Shown: piece by piece, positions 1 through 4,887 of the stretch
Position numbering within the stretch: the stretch's first letter is position 1
How the letters are laid out: the number at the start of each line of letters is the position of its first letter
NCBI GenBank assembly: GCA_030620925.1
Contig: JAUXIQ010000127.1
Span: forward strand, 1 to 6,239
Source of the DNA: JAUXIQ01 sp030620925 [NCBI: Nitrospinota bacterium]
GTDB taxonomy: Bacteria > JAUXIQ01
Direction: 5' to 3'
Length of the DNA: 6,239 nucleotides
The notes under the pieces: generated by a model
The model's database searches: none
What the model was told of the DNA's origin: nothing
What the model saw: only the letters and a program-made list of their open reading frames with translations
Position numbers and translations under genes: made by a program

Positions 1-509
1 AGGTGCTCAAGCAGGTACCCGCCGATGCTTGGCCCGAGGGCGTAAGGGATGAGCGTGGCGCCCACGCTGAAAACGCCCAGTCCCGTCCCCCTCTCATCGT
101 GCGGGAAGGTTTCCACCAGAATAGCTACGCCCAAGGGCCAGATAGCCCCTCCGCCCAACCCCTGCAAGACTCGAAAAAATATCAGTGACTCCACGTTCCA
201 TGCAATTGCACATAACCCCGAGCTTAAAGTGAACAACCCCACGCAGCCCTGATACAGCTTTTTGTACCCGATTACCTCCGAAAACCAGCCCATGCTGCCC
301 ATAATCACCGTGGAAGAGAGGAGATAGCCCACCTGGACCCACTGGATGGAATCCACCGTGGCACCCATGGAGGACATTACTTTGGGAAGACCGATGGGAA
401 CCATCAGATAGTTTAACTCGGTCATCATGGAGCAGATGAACAGCGAGAAGGTGAGGTGCCACTTGTAGCGAGGATTCAGTTTTACGTACTCGGTGTATTC
501 TAAACTCAT
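1..509 (-). CDS. DHA2-type MFS multidrug/solute exporter, N-terminal part (3' end outside the window)
   Basis: Reading the minus strand from ATG at 509 gives 169 codons open to the window edge, so about the first third to half of a roughly 450-550 residue transporter is present. Seen: a short charged N-terminus, then hydrophobic helices. W57 followed by a Y-x-L motif fits DHA2 transporters. A motif-A-like loop lies at residues 74-84 (GWFSEVIGYKK), though the usual D and R are replaced. RxxQG is at 113-117, followed by a Gly-rich stretch (119-121), and motif C (GPSIGG) is at 159-164. Motif C is typical of drug/H+ antiporters of the inner membrane, so export of a toxic or small organic compound is likely; the substrate cannot be read. 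The start is fixed because no ATG/GTG/TTG lies between it and the upstream in-frame TAA. The Shine-Dalgarno is weak (AGGG). The gene is divergent from the thioredoxin operon. Confidence 0.88.
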   Translation of the reverse strand, partial: MSLEYTEYVKLNPRYKWHLTFSLFICSMMTELNYLMVPIGLPKVMSSMGATVDSIQWVQVGYLLSSTVIMGSMGWFSEVIGYKKLYQGCVGLFTLSSGLCAIAWNVESLIFFRVLQGLGGGAIWPLGVAILVETFPHDERGTGLGVFSVGATLIPYALGPSIGGYLLEH

Positions 510-539
510 ATCCGGAGGCCCTGGAAAGAAGACATATTC

Positions 540-577
540 GCTGAATTACAAGTATCTTTTTATATCACAGATTCAGC
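540..577. repeat. inverted repeat, possible operator of the MFS gene
   Basis: GCTGAAT at 540-546 and ATTCAGC at 571-577 are perfect 7-base arms separated by 24 bases, so the arm centres are 31 bases apart, about three helical turns. The stretch between them is AT-rich and on the minus strand contains TATAAA, a possible -10 for the MFS gene, which starts about 30 bases further on. A dimeric regulator binding site overlapping that promoter is possible. No regulator gene is visible and a 7-base match could be chance. Confidence 0.3.
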
Positions 578-669
578 CGGTTTGACACGCAACAATAAAC
601 CACCGCTAAATAGGAGATTACCCCTTACCGCGCAAGCCACAAAGGAGGCTGCATCAACCTATTAAACCG

Positions 670-698
670 TGGACAGTCGTAGAGGTTTGAAGTATAAT
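670..698 (+). promoter_or_regulatory. sigma70-type promoter of the thioredoxin operon
   Basis: A -35 hexamer TGGACA (670-675, one mismatch to TTGACA), a spacer of exactly 17 bases and a perfect -10 TATAAT (693-698) point towards the first thioredoxin gene. Transcription would begin near 705, leaving a 5' leader of about 130 bases before the ATG at 834. This is the best promoter in the window and probably serves all three plus-strand genes. Confidence 0.75.
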
Positions 699-763
699 TC
701 CAAAGGACTTATCTGGTAAGGGATGAGCCAGTATTATTCCATATTATTCTACCAGCACCAACC

Positions 764-832
764 GGCTCCACCGTGGAGCTTCCAATATTAGGGTTTAAGC
801 TCCGTGAACCCTCCTGCCTCCGGGAGCTTGAG
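764..832 (+). promoter_or_regulatory. 5' leader with mutually exclusive hairpins, one hiding the Shine-Dalgarno
   Basis: Four segments pair in alternation. A (GCTCCAC, 765-771) is complementary to GTGGAGC (773-779), and its outer pairs can form a hairpin. B (GGAGCTT, 775-781) pairs perfectly with C (AAGCTCC, 797-803), and C:B can be extended by G-U pairs and C772-G806. C also pairs perfectly with D (GGAGCTT, 823-829), extendable through U794-U796 and G830-G832. D contains GGGAG (822-826), the Shine-Dalgarno of the ATG at 834. A:B therefore permits C:D, which blocks ribosome binding, while B:C frees it. The complementarity is direct observation; a switching role is inference. It matches no riboswitch class I recognise. 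Confidence 0.4.
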
Positions 833-833
833 A

Positions 834-1571
834 ATGTCAGGAAAACAATGCAAATGGATGGCTATAATCGTGACCGCTCTGTTTTTGCTGGGCTTAAGCG
901 ACCGTCTAGCAGCCGAAGAGGACTACATGGCGGCTTTACAGCTTTTGAGCATCGAAGGAGATACGAAAGCCCCGGATTTTGAACTCCCTGCGGTTAAAGT
1001 TACCCACACAATATCAGAAAATGGTGAAAATAAGTCTCAGGTAAATAAAGAGGAGGTAAATACGGAAACAGACGAAACCGGTAATACCAAAGTCACCGGT
1101 TCATGGGAAAAAATATTGAAATGGGCCCAGCAGAGATGGGGCACAATGGAGAGCGCTGACGAGAGAGAAGGACTTGAAAAGATAAACCTCAGTGATTATA
1201 GAGGGAGCGTAGTATTCCTCAATTTCTGGGCCACCTGGTGTCCTCCCTGCAGGGAGGAAATGCCCGACATAGAAAAGCTTAACCAGCGTCTGAAAGACAC
1301 CAATTTAGCCATTCTGGCTATTTCCATAGATGTTACGGGAAGCAAGGCGGTCAGGCCGTACATGGAGGAGAAAGGCTTCACCTTTCCCGCCCTGCTTGAC
1401 CCTGACCGGAAAGTCACCCGAAAGTACGGCGTCATTTCTCTACCGACAACTTTTCTGATAGATTGCGGAGGCTCCCTCGTAGCCAAAGCCATTGGGCCCC
1501 GCAAATGGGACGACGGAAATGCGTTAAAACTCATTAAACGCCTTCAAGCGGAGCCTCGATGCAAAGGATAA
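834..1571 (+). CDS. exported TlpA/ResA-like thiol-disulfide oxidoreductase (WCPPC) with a 60-residue insert
   Basis: 245 residues. Residues 1-28 form a signal peptide or uncleaved anchor: lysines near the N-terminus, a hydrophobic run at about 9-22, then LAAEE. The thioredoxin fold begins at APDFELP (47-52) and resumes at NLSDYRGS (118-125). The active site is W135-C136-P137-P138-C139, followed by E142 of the REEMP segment; the cis-proline is P204 (LPTTFLID). TlpA-family proteins act outside the cytoplasmic membrane, usually reducing disulfides in apocytochromes or other exported proteins. Odd: residues about 57-116, between the first strand and the usual short turn, are a hydrophilic Asn/Glu/Thr/Lys-rich insert not expected in the family. 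An in-frame GTG at 804 would add ten residues, but ATG 834 has GGGAG seven bases upstream and begins directly with the signal sequence. It is first in the operon; 43 bases follow to the next gene. Confidence 0.9.
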   Translation: MSGKQCKWMAIIVTALFLLGLSDRLAAEEDYMAALQLLSIEGDTKAPDFELPAVKVTHTISENGENKSQVNKEEVNTETDETGNTKVTGSWEKILKWAQQRWGTMESADEREGLEKINLSDYRGSVVFLNFWATWCPPCREEMPDIEKLNQRLKDTNLAILAISIDVTGSKAVRPYMEEKGFTFPALLDPDRKVTRKYGVISLPTTFLIDCGGSLVAKAIGPRKWDDGNALKLIKRLQAEPRCKG

Positions 1572-1614
1572 CCAATATAACTGCCCTGCGATTTTGAATG
1601 AAATACCTTGAAGG

Positions 1615-1878
1615 ATGAAAAGTAAAATGAAAATATTCATAAGAAGTAAAATTAGGCGAACCATAAGCTTCGCGGCCCTGATCCTTCTGGCCCTCGGCGC
1701 TCTTGCCCTTCCTTCGCCCCCCGCCGCCGCAGGACAGGAAACGGGTATACGGATCAAGTGGCTTAAAGTATCTATATGGCCGGAGTATGACGACCCCCGG
1801 GTGCTGGTCATCTACCATGGAGTATTTGAGAATGTGCCCTCTTTTCCGACCTGGGCCGATTTCTATATCCCATCATAA
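1615..1878 (+). pseudogene. exported membrane protein, 5' part, ended by an in-frame TAA (continues at 1888)
   Basis: 87 codons. The Lys/Arg-rich start and hydrophobic run at about 17-39 are a signal sequence, followed by a mature start near AAAGQE. The remainder contains the motif WLKVSIWPEYDDPRVLVI (residues 49-66), which I recall as the opening of a conserved extracellular beta-rich domain in hypothetical proteins, often from Chloroflexota; I know no function. The frame meets TAA at 1876-1878 in the middle of what reads as a beta strand (FYIPS). The same frame continues at once with a sensible protein, so this looks like the front half of one 324-codon gene. ATG 1615 touches AAGG with no spacing; ATG 1627 has AAGGA 11 bases upstream and may be the true start. 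Nonsense mutation, assembly error and a genuine short secreted protein are all possible. Confidence 0.6.
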
Positions 1879-1887
1879 GCAGCGTTA

Positions 1888-2589
1888 GTGGGCGCGGGCA
1901 TCGATACACCGGAAGGCAAGATGTTGTTGCAGGAATACAAGATTAAACAGAAAAACGGCCGCACAGTGTTATCCGTCAATATCAGCCTGCCTTCTTTTTT
2001 CTTCGAATATTATTACAACCCCTTTTCAGGCGGGGAGCTCAAGTCCTTCGAGCAGAAGATAGAAAACACATACCCCGTGGTGAGCATGGCGGTGGATATT
2101 CAGAGACCTCTCAAAGCTGAGAACTTCTCCCTCACCCCAGAACCCGCTGAGAGCTTCACGGACCCCCGCGGACTGACCTATTTCAAGTATTTTTTAGAAA
2201 ACCTGAAGGCAGAGAGCAGCGCGAATTTCATGGTCTCTTACAAAAAAGACGATCCCCACCCGTCGATAGTCAAAAAAATACCGATAACAGCGCGAGAGGG
2301 GGAAGGCTCCGTTGAGCAGGGTAAAAGAGGAACACCCAAAATTATAACCGGCTTAAGCAGCAAAGTCCTCGTGGGCATTATTCTAATCGTCGCAGCGGCT
2401 CTTGTGGCCATCGTCATGATTATGAGAAAAGAACCCGAAAAGAAAGAAGAGGATACCGCCCGCCGTGAGGCGAAACAGGCCGCTTCGATGAAAGACCTGA
2501 ATTTTTGTATCAACTGTGGGGCACAAATTGAGAGCGACTACAAATTCTGTCCCGGCTGCGGGCAGCCCACGGAAAGAGGACATCGATGA
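1888..2589 (+). CDS. membrane protein with C-terminal zinc ribbon, 3' part of the interrupted gene
   Basis: 233 codons from GTG 1888, in the same frame as the fragment ending at 1878. Residues 1-155 look extracytoplasmic (strands such as TVLSVNISLP, an aromatic patch FFFEYYYNPF). A transmembrane helix lies at about 160-179, then a charged linker rich in Lys/Glu, then a zinc ribbon with C207-x2-C210 and C221-x2-C224. With the N-terminal half, topology would be N-out and C-in, placing the zinc ribbon in the cytoplasm. The exact role is unknown; its place between two TlpA-like thioredoxins suggests an accessory part in exported-protein or cytochrome thiol maturation (inference). GTG 1888 has no Shine-Dalgarno and lies only nine bases after the TAA, so independent initiation looks poor. 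Against simple decay, the rest of the frame is intact and overlaps the next start as ATGA. Confidence 0.7.
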   Translation: MGAGIDTPEGKMLLQEYKIKQKNGRTVLSVNISLPSFFFEYYYNPFSGGELKSFEQKIENTYPVVSMAVDIQRPLKAENFSLTPEPAESFTDPRGLTYFKYFLENLKAESSANFMVSYKKDDPHPSIVKKIPITAREGEGSVEQGKRGTPKIITGLSSKVLVGIILIVAAALVAIVMIMRKEPEKKEEDTARREAKQAASMKDLNFCINCGAQIESDYKFCPGCGQPTERGHR

Positions 2590-3242
2590 CCGATAAGAAT
2601 GCAATAGAACCCCCGGAAGCCGACCAGGGAGAAGAAGCCGGAATCGAAAAGGAAAAGAAGGCCATCGGGTACCTGATAGTTTTCCCAATACTGGTGTTGG
2701 CTGCCATAGTAGTCCTTTTCATGGTCTTCGGCGAAAGAGAGGTGCGGGAAAAGGTTACTCCCCTAAAAATAGGAGACATGGCGCCGGATTTCACCTACCC
2801 GGACCTTAACGGCAACCTAGTAACACTCTCGTCTTATCGGGGAAAAGTGGTTTTTATAAATGTCTGGGCCACCTGGTGCCCCACCTGCGTGGACGAAATG
2901 CCCTCAATGGAAAAAGCCTACCAACGACTTAAAGGAAAGGATTTCGAAATTCTGGCCGTGAGCATAGACGTCCTCGGAAAGCAGGTGGTTGAACCCTTCA
3001 TGGAAATATATAAGCTCACCTTCCCCGCCCTGCTGGACAACGAAGGTAAGATTAAAAGGCTCTACGCCACCACGGGCGTTCCCGAGAGCTTCATTCTGGA
3101 TAAGGAAGGCCGCATATCCTTTATCGCAATCGGGCCTAGAGACTGGTCTACACCTTCCGTTATGGAGTTTTTAGAAAAACTCATCGCCCGGAAACAAGAA
3201 ACAACAAGGGATACTAACCAGGAAAAGGGCAATTCTCAGTAA
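2586..3242 (+). CDS. membrane-anchored TlpA/CcmG-like thioredoxin (WCPTC)
   Basis: 218 residues. An acidic, lysine-containing cytoplasmic N-terminus (1-25) precedes one transmembrane helix (about 27-48), leaving the thioredoxin domain outside the membrane. The domain starts near IGDMAPDFTYPDLNG. Its active site is W97-C98-P99-T100-C101, followed by DEMP, and the cis-proline is P166 in GVPESFILD. CPTC with GVP-E-(S/T)-F is also found in CcmG/DsbE, the reductant of apocytochrome c, so that role is a reasonable guess, not proof; no ccm, ccs or cytochrome gene is in view. The domain parallels the first thioredoxin closely (SIDV, FPALLD, IGPR-W near the end), so the two are probably duplicates. 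The ATG overlaps the preceding stop (ATGA) with AGAGGA upstream, implying translational coupling to the zinc-ribbon gene. A hydrophilic 20-residue tail ends the protein. Confidence 0.92.
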   Translation: MTDKNAIEPPEADQGEEAGIEKEKKAIGYLIVFPILVLAAIVVLFMVFGEREVREKVTPLKIGDMAPDFTYPDLNGNLVTLSSYRGKVVFINVWATWCPTCVDEMPSMEKAYQRLKGKDFEILAVSIDVLGKQVVEPFMEIYKLTFPALLDNEGKIKRLYATTGVPESFILDKEGRISFIAIGPRDWSTPSVMEFLEKLIARKQETTRDTNQEKGNSQ

Positions 3243-3246
3243 TCGC

Positions 3247-3750
3247 TCAACTGCCTCCGTGCTCGGCAAGCTCCTTCCGCCAGTGGTGAAGAAGCTGCAG
3301 GTGCTTCTCCTCTTCTTCCACCAACAGGGCAAACGCCCTCTTGCCTTCCTCGTTTCCGGTAGCTTCCCCGGCTATCTTATACAGCTCCAGAGAGTCTTTC
3401 TCGGACTGGATAGCGAGATGAATGGCCTCTATCTCACTACCCGATTCCTCCAACCTTCCCGCAACCCTCTGCTGGTCAGGGAAGGCGCCCCCTGCCATCA
3501 GGCGCTGTAAATGCGCTGCCATGAGCTCTTCATCCGCCCAATAGGCCTCATCAGACTCACACAGAGGGAGCAGCTTCTCCTCCACCACTTTTATATGATA
3601 CTCCTCCTCAAACGCCAACTGTTTGAAAATATCCTTTAGTGACCTGTGGGATACCTTTTCCGCCAGAGACCGATAAAAACCACTCCCCTTTCGCTCCATC
3701 TCCAGGGCCATTCGCAGAGCATCATACCCTCGGTAACTCTGCTCTTCCAT
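3247..3750 (-). CDS. rubrerythrin-type ferritin-like diiron protein (no rubredoxin domain)
   Basis: 167 residues, a four-helix ferritin-like domain made of two helix pairs. The six expected iron ligands can be placed: E19 in helix 1 (seven residues before Y26), E49-x-x-H52 in helix 2, E117 in helix 3 (seven before Y124) and E147-x-x-H150 in helix 4. The only cysteine is C64; a rubredoxin or zinc ribbon domain is absent, so electrons must come from another protein. Rubrerythrin-like proteins usually reduce hydrogen peroxide, or store or oxidise iron in anaerobes. The ATG is preceded by GGGAGG eight bases upstream. A 5-bp hairpin (GCGCC/GGCGC, 3765-3779) lies just before that site in the leader. 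The gene lies 184 bases downstream of the selenoprotein gene and ends four bases from the convergent thioredoxin gene. Confidence 0.88.
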   Translation of the reverse strand: MEEQSYRGYDALRMALEMERKGSGFYRSLAEKVSHRSLKDIFKQLAFEEEYHIKVVEEKLLPLCESDEAYWADEELMAAHLQRLMAGGAFPDQQRVAGRLEESGSEIEAIHLAIQSEKDSLELYKIAGEATGNEEGKRAFALLVEEEEKHLQLLHHWRKELAEHGGS

Positions 3751-3881
3751 TTCCTATCCCTCCCGCGCCAAAGAGGCGCCTTATCGCCCCAATTCCGGTT
3801 CACTACGCTTTTTGATGAACATATCACTTAACCTGACTCAACATCAACACCGGGAACACGAATAGGGATGCCTACTCGGGA

Positions 3882-3910
3882 AGTATAAAAATACGGTTAA
3901 CCTCTGTTCG
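3882..3910 (-). promoter_or_regulatory. possible promoter of the rubrerythrin-like gene
   Basis: On the minus strand, TATACT (3887-3882, five of six matches to the -10 consensus) is preceded by a 17-base spacer and CGAACA (3910-3905, three of six at -35). Transcription would start about 125 bases before the ATG at 3750. It lies just beyond the selenoprotein stop codon, where no convincing terminator is seen, so read-through from upstream is also possible. Confidence 0.35.
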
Positions 3911-3934
3911 ACACACGGTCGACCATCAAATCAC

Positions 3935-4150
3935 TCAACTGCCGCCGTAGCCGATCAACACCTCATCCCCATCAACTATTACAGGGACATCACGCTTGCC
4001 CCCGGAGAGCTCAAGCATCTTTTTCATCGCCTCACCGTCATTGCTGACGTCCAGGTACTCCACATGAGCCCCCTTTTCCCCGTAATCCTTACGGGCTGCA
4101 TAAGTAAAGTGTCAGGTGTCCATCCCGTAAATCGTTACCTTGTCGGTCAT
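3935..4150 (-). CDS. glutaredoxin-like selenoprotein (UGA-encoded Sec13; Uxx-star-like)
   Basis: 72 codons including the stop, giving 71 residues if UGA at 4114-4112 is read as selenocysteine. The N-terminus KVTIYGMDT is the first strand of a glutaredoxin fold; the UGA follows exactly where the catalytic Cys of CxxC sits (Sec13-H-F-T16). After it the frame continues with AARKDYGEKG, the strand HVEYLDVS, a helix, a cis-proline at R-D-V-P56 with strand VIVDG, and an IGYGGS end. All of this is ordinary glutaredoxin layout. It matches what I recall as the NCBI 'Uxx-star family glutaredoxin-like (seleno)protein'. There is no cysteine, so Sec is the sole redox residue and a partner thiol must resolve its oxidised form. 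AGGAGG lies five bases before the ATG. The base after UGA is C, a weak termination context. It probably reduces selenenylated, sulfenylated or peroxide substrates in the cytoplasm; the substrate is unknown. It follows the ferritin-like gene by 56 bases. Ordinary gene calling would miss it. Confidence 0.9.
4079..4114 (-). promoter_or_regulatory. bacterial SECIS element (UGA plus downstream hairpin)
   Basis: The recoded UGA is at 4114-4112. Sixteen bases later a perfect 7-bp stem begins: CCCGTAA (4095-4089), loop GGA (4088-4086), TTACGGG (4085-4079). The loop starts 23 bases after the UGA and has G in its first two positions. These features agree with the general rule for bacterial SECIS elements as I know it: a hairpin inside the coding region, loop about 16-37 bases after UGA, and a G near the start of a small loop. 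Such a hairpin binds SelB carrying Sec-tRNA. Confidence 0.85.
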
Positions 4151-4206
4151 AAATTCCTCCTCCCTTTCGTACGGCTGATCTCAAATTGTGTTCCGGGCAT
4201 AACCCC

Positions 4207-4692
4207 CTATGATGTGGATTTACTTATATACTCCACCTTTACAGCTACTTCTCTCTCCTTCTGCAATTCTGACAGCTTTTTCTTAAGCCATCCCCTATGC
4301 TTAATCTCGTCTATCAACTGCGACGCGAAGAGCAGCAGAGTATCCTCATCATACTTCATCTCCCCCACCAACCGGCTGTATTCCCTTACCGCTTGCTCCT
4401 CCTCCGCCAGCTCCGCCTTCAACATCGCGACTACATCCCCTCCGGATGAAATCCCCGCGGCCCGGCCCACCGTAACGGCCCTGGCGGCCTCCCTGGGGAG
4501 ATCGCCGCCTAAAGCTTTGATGCGCAGCATAAATTTTTCAGCATGCTCCTTTTCCACCTCTAGAATCGCTTTCACACCCCGCGCGATCGCCTCCTCCTCA
4601 ATAACATCCGCGTGAGCGGCGTATAATTCAACGGAGCTCAGCTCAGCCAGAAGCAAGCTCCGGAGCACTCCAATAAGTTCTTCCCTGATCAT
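4207..4692 (-). CDS. bacterioferritin-like / DPS-like diiron ferritin-family protein
   Basis: 161 residues, almost wholly helical. Ligand residues fall in the bacterioferritin order: E17 (seven before Y24), E47-x-x-H50, E98 (seven before Y105) and E129-x-x-H132. The HAEKFMLRIKALGG segment after helix 2 closely resembles bacterioferritin. It probably binds a diiron site and oxidises or stores iron using peroxide or oxygen; whether it forms a cage or binds haem cannot be told. The C-terminus has a charged helix ending in EYISKSTS. ATG 4692 is chosen over GTG 4701 because AAAGGTGG lies just upstream with usable spacing. Its relation to the other diiron protein is distant: same fold, little shared sequence. 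It appears to lead a small operon with the selenoprotein. Confidence 0.87.
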   Translation of the reverse strand: MIREELIGVLRSLLLAELSSVELYAAHADVIEEEAIARGVKAILEVEKEHAEKFMLRIKALGGDLPREAARAVTVGRAAGISSGGDVVAMLKAELAEEEQAVREYSRLVGEMKYDEDTLLLFASQLIDEIKHRGWLKKKLSELQKEREVAVKVEYISKSTS

Positions 4693-4778
4693 TACACCCA
4701 CCTTTCACCGATCGCCTGAATACTCGAATCGGCCATAAGAACCTGACCATTTAAAACAAGAGCAATCCTCTCTCATTT

Positions 4779-4806
4779 AGTCTATCGCTTAAAGAAAAAA
4801 GATCAA
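4779..4806 (-). promoter_or_regulatory. weak candidate promoter for the ferritin-like/selenoprotein genes
   Basis: On the minus strand TTGATC (4806-4801) and TAGACT (4784-4779) are 16 bases apart, each matching four of six consensus bases. They lie about 90 bases before the ATG at 4692 in a 195-base gap, the AT-richest part of the region. A promoter is expected in this gap, but the match alone is weak. Confidence 0.25.
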
Positions 4807-4887
4807 CCTCTTGCTCCATCGACATGTTCAAACGGTTTCAGACCTTGCATCGGAAAGGTGAGGCTTCCAGCGACGGAGGAGCGGGTT

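Noticed and set aside
94-462. Minus-strand 122-codon frame
   Set aside because: It lies in another frame of the MFS gene, which has transmembrane helices and MFS motifs; this frame has a Gly/His-rich, unconvincing translation.
641-660. AAAGGAGG at 641-648 as the ribosome site of an extra gene
   Set aside because: A strong Shine-Dalgarno sequence, but no ATG, GTG or TTG follows at usable distance, and it lies upstream of the predicted transcription start.
804-836. GTG 804 as the start of the first thioredoxin gene
   Set aside because: It adds ten residues before a proper signal peptide; ATG 834 has GGGAG at seven-base spacing.
3798-3820. GTTCA...TGAAC inverted repeat as an operator of the rubrerythrin-like gene
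   Set aside because: Five-base arms with a 13-base spacer are expected by chance in a region of this size; no known regulator motif is matched.
3908-3922. TCGAC/GTCGA hairpin after the selenoprotein stop as a terminator
   Set aside because: Only 5 bp of stem and no T-run directly after it on the minus strand; it also overlaps the candidate -35 of the next gene.
4112-4114. TGA as a disabling nonsense mutation in a glutaredoxin gene
   Set aside because: It falls exactly at the catalytic residue, the rest of the frame is well kept, and a perfect hairpin with a G-starting loop lies at bSECIS distance; chance decay would not explain all three.
4064-4615. Plus-strand 183-codon open frame
   Set aside because: Ser/Thr-rich translation with no family resemblance; it is the antisense of the ferritin-like and selenoprotein genes, both of which show clear motifs and Shine-Dalgarno sites.
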